From UMGS1312 sp964631595 (GTDB lineage: Bacteria; Bacillota; Clostridia; Oscillospirales; CAG-272): a stretch of DNA of 20,928 bases. The stretch lies in the NCBI GenBank assembly GCA_964631595.1, contig CAZVXL010000025.1, positions 1 to 20,928 of the forward strand, given 5' to 3'. A program made the position numbers and the translations under genes. Each line of letters opens with the position of its first letter. Within the stretch, counting starts at the first letter, position 1. A model generated the notes under the pieces. It made no database searches. It saw only the letters and a list, made by a program, of their open reading frames with translations, and had not been told where the DNA came from. Below, piece by piece: positions 1 through 6,923 of this stretch.

Positions 1-1
1 T

Positions 2-433
2 CCGAGCCTCATCGAGGCTGCCGCCAAGCGCTACGGCGATCAGTGCGTGGTGCTCTCGGTGGATGTCAAGCGCACCGAGGCGGGATATACCGTGTTCGCA
101 AGAGGCGGCAGAGACAATACCGGTATTGATGCGATAGAGTGGATAAGGCAGGGCGTGGAAAGAGGCGCCGGCGAGATCGTCGTTAATTCGATCGACACGG
201 ACGGCGTGAAGCGCGGCTTTGACGTCGAGCTTCTCACCGAGGTCTGCGGTGCGGTACACGTCCCCGTTATCGCCTCCGGCGGCGCCGGCTGCGCCGAGGA
301 TTTCCTGTCGCTGTTCAGGCAGGTTCCCGATGTCGATGCGGGGCTTGCCGCTTCGGTCTTCCATTTCGGGGAGGTTCGTATCCCCGAGCTTAAAGCTATG
401 CTGAAAAATTCCGGAATCGAAGTCCGCCTGTGA
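2..433 (+). CDS. hisF: Imidazole glycerol phosphate synthase subunit HisF, 3' part
   Basis: This is the C-terminal 143 residues of HisF; the start lies left of the window. HisF is the cyclase subunit of imidazole glycerol phosphate synthase. With HisH (glutaminase) it converts PRFAR plus ammonia into imidazole glycerol phosphate and AICAR, in the cytosol. The reading frame is open from base 2 and shows the (beta/alpha)8-barrel signatures of the family: QCVVLSVDVKR, then VVNSIDTDG, which carries the Asp equivalent to T. maritima D130 (second catalytic Asp), then PVIASGGAG and the closing phosphate-site segment GLAASVFHFGE. The stop is TGA. No further his gene follows on this strand; a perfect hairpin starts 28 bases downstream, so hisF is probably the last gene of its operon. 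The identification rests on several conserved blocks and is secure. Confidence 0.97.
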   Translation, partial: PSLIEAAAKRYGDQCVVLSVDVKRTEAGYTVFARGGRDNTGIDAIEWIRQGVERGAGEIVVNSIDTDGVKRGFDVELLTEVCGAVHVPVIASGGAGCAEDFLSLFRQVPDVDAGLAASVFHFGEVRIPELKAMLKNSGIEVRL

Positions 434-461
434 CGGCGGGCACGGGCATGGGAAGCAATAA

Positions 462-497
462 CCGAGGGGGTGCTTTTGCGAAAAAGCACCCCCTCGG
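462..497. repeat. Perfect 16-bp hairpin after hisF
   Basis: The arms ccgagggggtgctttt and aaaagcaccccctcgg pair perfectly around a gcga loop. It sits 28 bases after the hisF stop. No T-run follows on the plus strand (the next bases are gcgtggaacg), so it is not a canonical intrinsic terminator, although the stem alone may cause pausing or protect the 3' end. The same two arms recur at 737-772 with a different loop. Confidence 0.85.
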
Positions 498-520
498 GCG
501 TGGAACGGGAATTATTTCCA

Positions 521-772
521 TGCGGGGGAGGGCTTCTTGGAAAGAAGCACCTCCCCCGCACCCCCTCCCAAGAACTTTCAAATAAGAGCAAATAGGGCAA
601 GCCCGCTGACGGGGAATACGTCGGGAACGAACGCTTACCGCGCTACCCACGCCCGCGAAGCACATCGAGGACGGGAGCATACCCCGCCCGAGACGTACGT
701 CACACTGCCTAAGTTTGAAAAGTTTTGCGGGGGAGCCCGAGGGGGTGCTTTTTCTCAAAAGCACCCCCTCGG
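521..772 (-). repeat. Dispersed intergenic repeat, copy A
   Basis: This ~250-base ORF-free block is homologous to the inverse of 19089-19340. Read on the minus strand it starts with a hairpin head (772-737), continues with a core beginning gctcccccgcaaaactttt and TGACGTACGT, then GTGCTTCGCGGGC and CCCCGTC, then TTTGAAAGTTCTTGGGAGG, and ends in a second hairpin (560-521; 18 paired bases with one bulged base, at 549). Copy B has the same landmarks in the same order. Both ends of the core carry CTCCCCCG and an ACTTT-CAAA motif in inverted orientation. The copy lies between the convergent genes hisF and the CBM9-like gene. No protein is encoded. The homology was found by eye, so the exact ends are approximate. 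Confidence 0.85.
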
Positions 773-780
773 TTATTTGT
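737..780 (+). terminator. Hairpin plus T-rich tail, head of repeat copy A
   Basis: A perfect 16-bp stem (arms ccgagggggtgctttt and its complement, loop tctc) is followed on the plus strand by ttatttgttgttattt. This matches an intrinsic terminator for plus-strand transcription coming from hisF. On the minus strand the hairpin lies just after the stop of the CBM9-like gene but lacks a T-run there. A role in both directions is an inference. Confidence 0.6.
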
Positions 781-792
781 TGTTATTTAAGC

Positions 793-1980
793 TTATTTCT
801 TTTTCTTCTTCAGGATGATGATAACAACGACTGCAACGGCTGCGAGAACAACGACTACGATACCGACGATAGCGACGGTGGGAAGTCCGCTGTCATTTGC
901 AACAGTAGTGTTAGCGGGCTTCTTGTCATCATTCTTATCTGCGGGAGCAGCGGTGTTGTCTGCGGGCTTGTCGGACTCAGCCTTATCATCGGGAGCAGCG
1001 GTAGTCTCCTCGGGAGCGGTAGTCTCGTCTGCCTTCTTGTAGTCATCGGCAGGAGTTACAGCCTCGTCGGAAAGAACGATAGCCTGAGAACCGCCGCGGG
1101 TACCTCTGGGCTGAACATTCTCGTCAACGGAGGTAACGCCGTGTCCCCACTGGAGCCAACCGTTCAGCTCATTGGAGTCGGAGCAAGCAACGGATACGCA
1201 CATACCGTAGGTAGCGCCTGCGGCGGGAACGAGAGTAGCGTTTACAGCGGACCACGGAATAGCACCCTCATATGTAGTGGTGCAGGTGCCGTCCTCTTTC
1301 TGGACACTGGTGATTCCGATGAGAGCGCCGTCATTTGCGAGATCCCAGCCCTCACCGTAGGTCTTACCGCATCTCCAGAATGTAGGAGTACCCTCAACTA
1401 CACCCTTATCGTTTGCGCTTCCCTTAACGAGACCCATGATACCGTTAAAGTTCTCCTTGTCATTTGACCAAGGCTTCTTGAAGCGAACACCGTTGAAGGC
1501 GTCGGTCTTGTAGTTGAAGTCGGGGGTGCTGGCGAGCATGATGGCGCTCGGGCCTGCGTCGTCAACACGGATCTGGATCATATCGCCGTTCCAGATCTCC
1601 TCACCGCCCTCGGGGAGGGAGAAGGGATCGGGATCGTCAACGATAGCGGCAACATACAGATACTGGTCATCCCAACGGATCCAGAGATCGTATGCGAGAG
1701 TATCGCAGAGACCTTCTACTGCAAAGTAGTAGAAAATGTTCTTGAGACCGAGCTCCTCGTTGAAACCGATCTCGTTGTCAAGCTCGGTAGCGGCACCCTC
1801 GGTAACCATACGGAGAGTCTTGGTGCCCCACTCCTCCTCGGAAACTACTCCGTCAAAGGTAGGAGTGGCAGTGAACTTGGGTACGGTAACTTCCATGTTG
1901 GTCTGCTCGGCAGATACGGTAAGAGCGAGCATGGAAACGAGCATGACAGCTACCATAAAGAAAGATGCAAACTTCTTCAT
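793..1980 (-). CDS. Membrane-anchored surface protein with CBM9-like domain
   Basis: A 395-residue exported protein. The start was chosen at MKKFASFF because the complement shows a GGAGG ribosome site 7 bases before it; a longer in-frame ATG upstream has no such site. Residues 1-24 form a signal peptide (likely cut after VSA). Residues ~35-290 resemble the CBM9/DOMON-type sugar-binding fold: FDGVVSEEEW (the 'DG...W' entry strand), then WDDQYLYVAAIVDDP, then DMIQIRVDD, then YEGAIPWSAV. Residues ~305-365 are a T/A/D/K/P-rich linker with repeated ETTAAP/DNTAAP words. A hydrophobic helix of ~22 residues follows, ending in five lysines, so the protein is held at the outer face of the cytoplasmic membrane. 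A role in binding plant or host glycans is inferred from the fold; no catalytic residues are evident. It has its own promoter and is a single-gene unit. Confidence 0.8.
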   Translation of the reverse strand: MKKFASFFMVAVMLVSMLALTVSAEQTNMEVTVPKFTATPTFDGVVSEEEWGTKTLRMVTEGAATELDNEIGFNEELGLKNIFYYFAVEGLCDTLAYDLWIRWDDQYLYVAAIVDDPDPFSLPEGGEEIWNGDMIQIRVDDAGPSAIMLASTPDFNYKTDAFNGVRFKKPWSNDKENFNGIMGLVKGSANDKGVVEGTPTFWRCGKTYGEGWDLANDGALIGITSVQKEDGTCTTTYEGAIPWSAVNATLVPAAGATYGMCVSVACSDSNELNGWLQWGHGVTSVDENVQPRGTRGGSQAIVLSDEAVTPADDYKKADETTAPEETTAAPDDKAESDKPADNTAAPADKNDDKKPANTTVANDSGLPTVAIVGIVVVVLAAVAVVVIIILKKKKK

Positions 1981-2054
1981 TTCTTTTCCTCCATGAAATG
2001 TAGTTGAATTTATATACCGATCAATGTATACAAACTCGGCATATAATTTATTAC

Positions 2055-2083
2055 ATTTTAACACAAGATATACCTAAAGTCAA
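2055..2083 (-). promoter_or_regulatory. Sigma-A promoter of the CBM9-like gene
   Basis: On the minus strand, TTGACT (-35, 2083-2078) and TAAAAT (-10, 2060-2055) are separated by exactly 17 bases. This is close to consensus. It would start transcription near 2048, giving a leader of ~68 bases before the ATG at 1980. Confidence 0.8.
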
Positions 2084-2093
2084 TAGCGGTTTT

Positions 2094-2134
2094 ATAAAAA
2101 CCGCACCGAAGACAGCCGATGTCTCCGATGCGGT
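2094..2134 (-). terminator. Intrinsic terminator after the two-span membrane protein gene
   Basis: On the minus strand a 14-bp stem (accgcatcggagac paired with gtcttcggtgcggt, two G-U pairs, 7-base loop) begins 7 bases after the stop at 2142. It is followed immediately by a short T-run (tttttat). It separates the upstream two-gene operon from the promoter of the CBM9-like gene a few bases further on. Confidence 0.85.
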
Positions 2135-2141
2135 ACGGGAT

Positions 2142-3161
2142 CTATTTTTTCAGCTCGTCTCTGCATTCGTCGGACACGTACACGAGCCAGCTTATGCCGA
2201 ACATACCTACGCAGAACAGCACCTCAAGCACGATGATGAGCCCGATGAGGAAGGTGTCGGTGGCGATGAAGGACATAAGACTGCCGTAGGTCAGGATGTA
2301 TGCGATGACGGAGGCGAGGCAGAGCACGCCGAACACGATCGAGGTGATGAGCACGGGACGCGAGGGGCAGAAGAAGCGCTGAAGGAAGGGAGCGTAATTC
2401 TTCGATGCGAGCATATAGCGCTCAAGGATCTCACTGACGTTCTTGCTCTGGAGCCGAACGGAGGCGGAGAAGGCGCGTGCCTCGTGGCGGTGGCGGAGCA
2501 GGATCGTGTCGATGTTCTCGGAGAGGAAGGTGCAGAGGAAGCTGTCCTCGGCGGCGTAAAGACGGCTCTTGATATCGCCGTGCTTGCCGCTCTGCTCCGC
2601 CTGAACGCAGAGTATCAGCACACATTCGAAAATGCGGAGCTCCACCTGCTCGGCGGAGGGGCGTGCGCCGTTCTCGTCCTCGGAGGATTCGATGATGAGC
2701 CTGAGCTTTTCCACGATGTCGTCGCCGTTTATCTCCTCATTCTGGAGGTATGCCTCAATGAGGGCGGCGACGGCGATGACGGGCAGATCCGTGTCGGCAC
2801 TGCCGATCGGGATCCGAATATTCAGCTTGTCTGCGAGAGCCTTTCTTGCCGGCCCTGCGGTGAAGAATACGGAATCGAGCGCGGCGCCGAAGCGACCGTC
2901 CGCGACCGCATCCTCGGCGGCTGAGGCGAGAGTTTCGATCTCCGCCGTCGTCATGGTGTATCTTGCGTCACTGCGCTGCGGCTTCTTCTTTTCGGGAGCG
3001 CCCACGGCGGGCTTTTTGTGCGGAGTCGCGCGGACTGCGGCGGGATTTCCCGCATGAGCACCGCCCTCGGCGGAGAACAGCTTATTTATGAGAACGTCGT
3101 TTTCTTCCGATGCGGGGGTATTCGCGATATCGGAGAGTATATCCTTATCTTCTTTGTTCAT
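2142..3161 (-). CDS. Unknown membrane protein, cytosolic domain plus two C-terminal helices
   Basis: A 339-residue protein I do not recognise. The start MNKEDKDILS is set by AGGAGG 7 bases upstream on the coding strand. Residues 1-~65 are polar and probably disordered (KKPAVGAPEKKKPQR). Residues ~68-255 are an alanine-rich, mostly helical region with leucine-rich amphipathic stretches. Two hydrophobic helices follow at ~270-292 and ~302-329, ending in a short charged tail. There is no signal peptide, so the large N-terminal part is predicted to face the cytosol. No enzyme motif was seen. It lies 16 bases after the stop of the T/P/K-rich exported protein, so the two are almost certainly co-transcribed, and a clear terminator follows. 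The pair may work together at the membrane, but this is only context. Confidence 0.7.
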   Translation of the reverse strand: MNKEDKDILSDIANTPASEENDVLINKLFSAEGGAHAGNPAAVRATPHKKPAVGAPEKKKPQRSDARYTMTTAEIETLASAAEDAVADGRFGAALDSVFFTAGPARKALADKLNIRIPIGSADTDLPVIAVAALIEAYLQNEEINGDDIVEKLRLIIESSEDENGARPSAEQVELRIFECVLILCVQAEQSGKHGDIKSRLYAAEDSFLCTFLSENIDTILLRHRHEARAFSASVRLQSKNVSEILERYMLASKNYAPFLQRFFCPSRPVLITSIVFGVLCLASVIAYILTYGSLMSFIATDTFLIGLIIVLEVLFCVGMFGISWLVYVSDECRDELKK

Positions 3162-3177
3162 ACTGAGCCTCCTTTGC

Positions 3178-3861
3178 TTACTTACCGCTTGTGTATTTCT
3201 TGACGATGCGGCGCGCGATGGTAAAGAGAGCAATGAATACCGATATTATCACGGCGATGCCGAGGACGAAGGATATCACCTCAAGCGGAGAGGAGAACGC
3301 TTTCTTTTCGGAAAATACACCCTCTCCCGAGGTCTCGGCGGTCTCGCTTGTCTCGTCCGTTTCATCCTCGGTTTTTTCGGTTTTATCGGTCTTATCCGCC
3401 TTGTCCGTCTTCACCGCGGGCTTTTTTGAATCCGTGGTGTCTGTCGGCTTCGGCTTTTTGGAGGTGGAGTCGGCGGGATCCCGTTTGTCCGTCGTCGGCG
3501 GAGTCTTGGTCTCTGTGCTCTCCGAGGGAGTGTCGGGCTCCTTTGCTGTTGTGTCCGCGGGCTTCTCGGTGGCTGTCGTATCGGTCGGCTTCGGCTTCTC
3601 GGTGGTCGTATCCGCGGGCTTCGGCTTCTCGGTAGTGGTATCGGTCGGCTTCGGCTTCTCGGCAGTGGTGTCGGAGGGCGCGGGTGCCTTTGCCGTTGTG
3701 TCCTCCGAGGTGCTCTCCGACGGCTCCGGTACCTCTACGGCTCCGAGCTCCGAGGTGTCATTGATGACGATCTCGTCGGCTGATGCCGGAACGGCAAAAG
3801 TCGCCGCCGAAAACAGAACGAGCGTGAGCAGAATTGAGATAAGTCGAGTTGTATTTGTCAT
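3178..3861 (-). CDS. Exported T/P/K-rich single-span protein
   Basis: A 227-residue protein of unknown function. GGAGG stands 8 bases before the ATG. Residues 1-28 form a signal peptide (likely cut after ASA). Residues ~45-180 are low-complexity, dominated by T, D, E, K and P: near-exact 10-residue units of the type DTTTEKPKPT at residues 64-93, degrading into KADKTDKTEKTEDETDET. A transmembrane helix follows at ~193-216, and a basic tail (RRIVKKYTSGK) faces the cytosol. The extracellular part looks like a wall-spanning stalk without a head domain, so a binding partner or structural role is possible. The linker style resembles that of the CBM9-like surface protein. It is the first gene of a two-gene operon. 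No convincing promoter was seen; hairpin repeats lie directly upstream. Confidence 0.75.
   Translation of the reverse strand: MTNTTRLISILLTLVLFSAATFAVPASADEIVINDTSELGAVEVPEPSESTSEDTTAKAPAPSDTTAEKPKPTDTTTEKPKPADTTTEKPKPTDTTATEKPADTTAKEPDTPSESTETKTPPTTDKRDPADSTSKKPKPTDTTDSKKPAVKTDKADKTDKTEKTEDETDETSETAETSGEGVFSEKKAFSSPLEVISFVLGIAVIISVFIALFTIARRIVKKYTSGK
3583..3672 (-). repeat. Three 30-bp coding tandem repeats
   Basis: These bases encode three successive 10-residue units DTTAEKPKPT, DTTTEKPKPA and DTTTEKPKPT in the stalk of the exported protein. The DNA copies are nearly identical (the words cggcttcggcttctcgg recur), which suggests recent expansion by slippage or recombination. Confidence 0.85.
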
Positions 3862-3915
3862 GTTAATACCTCCGTGCAGTCGGGATTGCGAGGGGTTGCG
3901 AGGGGTTTATCCGAG

Positions 3916-4234
3916 GGGACTTTTGAAAAAGTCCCCTCGGGCTCCCCCAAAACTTTCAAACTGTTTTACATGGGTAGGGCTTACGGCTTTTGAGATCAGT
4001 CTAAAGCTTTTTGAAGATCCAAGGAGCTTTTTCTCGAAAAAGTTCCTTGGCGGAGTTTGAGGCAGAGCCTCAACAACGGGACTTTTGAAAAGTCCCCTCG
4101 GGCTCCCCCAAAACTTTCAAACTGTTTTACATGGGTAGGGCTTACAGCTTTTGAGATCAGTCTAAAGCTTTTTGAGGATCCAAGGAGCTTTTTCTCGAAA
4201 AAGCTCCTTGGCGGAGTTTGAGGCAGAGCCTCAA
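3916..4234. repeat. Tandem ~162-bp hairpin repeat, two units
   Basis: Unit 1 (3916-4073) and unit 2 (4078-4234) differ at only a few positions. Each holds a hairpin with the arms gggactttt/aaaagtccc (the outer copy extends to ccgaggggac), then gggctcccccaaaactttc, then the segment around gtagggcttac, then a hairpin with arms of the type ccaaggagcttttt, then gaggcagagcctc. The start of each unit shares ccctcgggctccccc and the aaaactt-tcaaac motif with the head of repeat copy A, so all belong to one family. The pair lies between divergent genes. No ORF here is credible. Confidence 0.9.
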
Positions 4235-4337
4235 GCTTTTACTGCGCTATCTGCGCCTATTATACCACAACGGTAGGAGGATTTCCACACAATGCTTAAA
4301 AATTCACAAAGTGGGGCACAAAAACAGCGCTTGCAGG

Positions 4338-4366
4338 TTGATTCGGTGTCTGATTGTTGATATAAT
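4338..4366 (+). promoter_or_regulatory. Promoter of the P-type ATPase-histidinol phosphatase pair
   Basis: TTGATT (4338-4343) and a perfect TATAAT (4361-4366) are separated by 17 bases, and a TG at 4358-4359 makes it an extended -10 element. Transcription would start near 4373, leaving a leader of ~95 bases before the ATG at 4469. The rest of 4235-4468 shows nothing else clear. Confidence 0.85.
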
Positions 4367-4468
4367 GTAGTAGAATACGGGGAAATATTGCCGAACGCCG
4401 CGAAAGGGCGGCATCGGGCGTGCAATATTCCGCGAAAACGGTCACAAATCCACAGACGAGGTAAAGAA

Positions 4469-6904
4469 ATGGATCGAAAGCTAACGCCGGTTCGGCGGCT
4501 GAAAGGGTCGGAGCCGACAGTCGGAGAGAGGAGCATACCGCAGGTGAAGGCGAGCCCCGAGGTCGGGCTTACCGGAGCGCAGGTGCGCGAGCGCGTCGGT
4601 GCGGGGCTTTATAACTGCGAGATCGAGCCGCCGACGAAGACGGTGAAGCAGATAATCGTCTCAAATATATGCACCTACTTCAATCTTGTATTCACGGTGA
4701 TAGCTGTGCTGGTGGCGATCACGGGAGAGCTTGAGAATCTGACCTTCATGGGGGTCGTTGCGGCAAACACCGTCATCGGTATCATACAGGAGCTGCGCTC
4801 AAAGCGGGCTTTGGACAAGCTGTCCGTGCTCACCTCACAGATGTGTACCGTCGTGCGCGACGGAGCGGAGCGAAGGATCGGCGTAAACGATGCCGTCAGA
4901 GACGACGTCGTCATATTCTCCGCTGGAAATCAGATATTTGCCGATGCGGAGGTAATAAAGGGCGAGTGCCTTGTGAATGAGGCGCTCATCACAGGCGAGG
5001 CGGACGAGATCAAAAAGCGCGTCGGAGATACGCTTACCTCGGGAAGCTACGTGGTCGGCGGAGCCGTCACCGCGAGGCTCACCCACGTCGGCGCGCAGTC
5101 CTTTGCATCAAAGCTCACCATAGAGGCGAAAAAGACGAAGAAGCGCGGAAGCTCCGAGATGATGAACTCTCTCACAAAGCTTGTGAAGTGGATCGGTATC
5201 GCGCTCATTCCCTTCGGCACACTGCTGTACCTGAAGGAGACCGTGCTGCTTGATGCCGCGTGGCAGGATGCGGTGATCCGCACCGCGGGTGCCCTCATCG
5301 GAATGATACCCGAGGGGCTGTACCTGCTCACGAGCCTTGCGCTTGTGGCGAGCATACTGCGACTTATGAAGAAGAACACCCTTGTTCACGAGATGGGCTG
5401 TATCGAGGCGCTTGCCCGAGTGGATACGCTGTGCGTGGACAAGACCGGCACCATAACGGAAAACAAGATGGTGGTGGAGGACATAGTCCCCCTCTGCCCG
5501 AGCCGATATTCCGCAGATGACATTGCACTGCTCATGGCGGATTACGTGTACGCCATGCAGGCGGATAACGAGACCATGATCGCGCTCAAGAGGTATTTCA
5601 CCGGAAGCAGAACGCAGAGCGCCGAGAGGGTGCTTCCCTTCTCGTCGTCGCGCAAATACGGCGCCGTAGCCTTCCATCGGGACGAGAGCTACGTGCTCGG
5701 CGCTCCCGACGTGATCCTCGGAGCGGCGGTGGCGGAGCATGCGCGGCAGATAGACGGATATCTTGCAAAGGGCTGCCGCGTGCTCCTGCTTGCGCGGTAT
5801 TACGGCGATATAGAGGACGAGGGACTGCCGGCGAAAAAGCTGCCCTTGGCGCTCCTGCTCCTCTCAAACAAGATCCGCGCCGAGGCGCCCGAGACCTTCC
5901 GCTTCTTTGCGCGGCAGGGCGTGGATATCAAGGTCATCTCGGGAGATAACGCCGCCGCGGTATCGAGCGTGGCAAGGCGCGCGGGAATACGCAACGCCGA
6001 CAGCTTCGTCGATGCGCGCACTCTTGACACCGATGAGAAGCTTGCCGTCGCCGCGGTAAGGTACACGGTGTTCGGCAGAGTCACGCCGGAGCAGAAGCGC
6101 AAGCTGATAAGGGCACTGCGCCGAAGCGGAAGATGTGTCGCAATGACGGGTGACGGAGTAAACGACGTGCTTGCGCTGAAGGAGGCGGATTGCTCCGTGG
6201 CGATGGCATCGGGAAGCGACGTCGCCGCCCACGCCTCTCACATAGTTTTGCTTGATTCGGATTTCTCGGCAATGCCCGCCGTCGTCGCGGAGGGACGCCG
6301 CGTGATAAACAACATCGAGCGCTCCGCCTCTCTGTATCTCTCCAAGAATATCTTCTCGTTCCTGCTTGCCCTCATCTCACTTGTATTCACACTGCCCTAC
6401 CCGTTCTCACCGGCACAGCTCAGCCTTGTGTCCGTGCTGACTATCGGTATTCCGTCGTTTGTGCTTGCAATGGAGCCGAACGACAGCCTGATAAAGGGTA
6501 AATTCATGAGAAACGTGATATACAGGGCACTGCCCGCCGGACTGACGAACGTGTTCATGACAGTCGGGGTGATCCTATTCTACATCGGCTTTTCGATAAG
6601 CGATGACGAGATGTCCACCGTCTGCACGCTCATCTCCTGCACGGTGGGGCTTATAATGCTCTTTACCACCTGCCGCCCCTTCAATACCGTGAGACGGGTG
6701 CTGTTCTGGGGTATCACGGGGACAATGGTGCTTGCCGTGGCACTCCTCGGCGGCACGCTGTTCGGCATGGTATCGCTGAGCTTTCAGGCGATGCTTATCC
6801 TCGGAGTATTCATGCTTCTCTCACCGTCGGCATACTATGCGATAACGAAGCTGATTGACTACATTAATCGGCTGTGGACAGCCGTGAAACAAAAGAGCCG
6901 CTGA
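4469..6904 (+). CDS. P-type cation-transporting ATPase
   Basis: An 811-residue membrane pump that uses ATP, through a phospho-aspartate intermediate, to move a cation across the cytoplasmic membrane. The start MDRKLTP was preferred over an ATG 27 codons upstream because GAGGT lies ~8 bases before it. Visible motifs: actuator loop TGEAD at 175-179; M4 motif PEGL at 281-284 within GMIPEGLYLLTS; phosphorylation site DKTGT with D324; hinge GDGVND at 561-566. Two helices precede the actuator domain, two flank PEGL and about six follow the P domain, ~10 in all. The nucleotide domain is short. PEGL without a CPC motif or N-terminal metal-binding domain argues against a heavy-metal pump and fits the P2-like/CtpE-like group, in which mycobacterial CtpE carries calcium. 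The ion here is therefore uncertain. The next gene starts 19 bases after the stop. Confidence 0.9.
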   Translation: MDRKLTPVRRLKGSEPTVGERSIPQVKASPEVGLTGAQVRERVGAGLYNCEIEPPTKTVKQIIVSNICTYFNLVFTVIAVLVAITGELENLTFMGVVAANTVIGIIQELRSKRALDKLSVLTSQMCTVVRDGAERRIGVNDAVRDDVVIFSAGNQIFADAEVIKGECLVNEALITGEADEIKKRVGDTLTSGSYVVGGAVTARLTHVGAQSFASKLTIEAKKTKKRGSSEMMNSLTKLVKWIGIALIPFGTLLYLKETVLLDAAWQDAVIRTAGALIGMIPEGLYLLTSLALVASILRLMKKNTLVHEMGCIEALARVDTLCVDKTGTITENKMVVEDIVPLCPSRYSADDIALLMADYVYAMQADNETMIALKRYFTGSRTQSAERVLPFSSSRKYGAVAFHRDESYVLGAPDVILGAAVAEHARQIDGYLAKGCRVLLLARYYGDIEDEGLPAKKLPLALLLLSNKIRAEAPETFRFFARQGVDIKVISGDNAAAVSSVARRAGIRNADSFVDARTLDTDEKLAVAAVRYTVFGRVTPEQKRKLIRALRRSGRCVAMTGDGVNDVLALKEADCSVAMASGSDVAAHASHIVLLDSDFSAMPAVVAEGRRVINNIERSASLYLSKNIFSFLLALISLVFTLPYPFSPAQLSLVSVLTIGIPSFVLAMEPNDSLIKGKFMRNVIYRALPAGLTNVFMTVGVILFYIGFSISDDEMSTVCTLISCTVGLIMLFTTCRPFNTVRRVLFWGITGTMVLAVALLGGTLFGMVSLSFQAMLILGVFMLLSPSAYYAITKLIDYINRLWTAVKQKSR

Positions 6905-6923
6905 GCGGCGGAGGAGGATTCAG

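Noticed and set aside
40..764. Minus-strand ORFs over hisF and the repeat
   Set aside because: They are antisense to hisF and cross perfect hairpins; no ribosome site or recognisable domain.
715..1467. 250-residue plus-strand ORF
   Set aside because: It lies opposite the CBM9-like gene, has a low-complexity composition without motifs and no ribosome site; the minus-strand gene has a signal peptide, domain, promoter and ribosome site.
3583..3672. Possible CRISPR-like array (regular 30-bp units)
   Set aside because: The units are contiguous without spacers and encode an in-frame protein repeat.
3191..4060. 289-residue plus-strand ORF rich in S, V, F and G
   Set aside because: It is the antisense of the T/P/K-repeat gene and then runs into the tandem hairpin repeat; its repetition only mirrors the real coding repeats.
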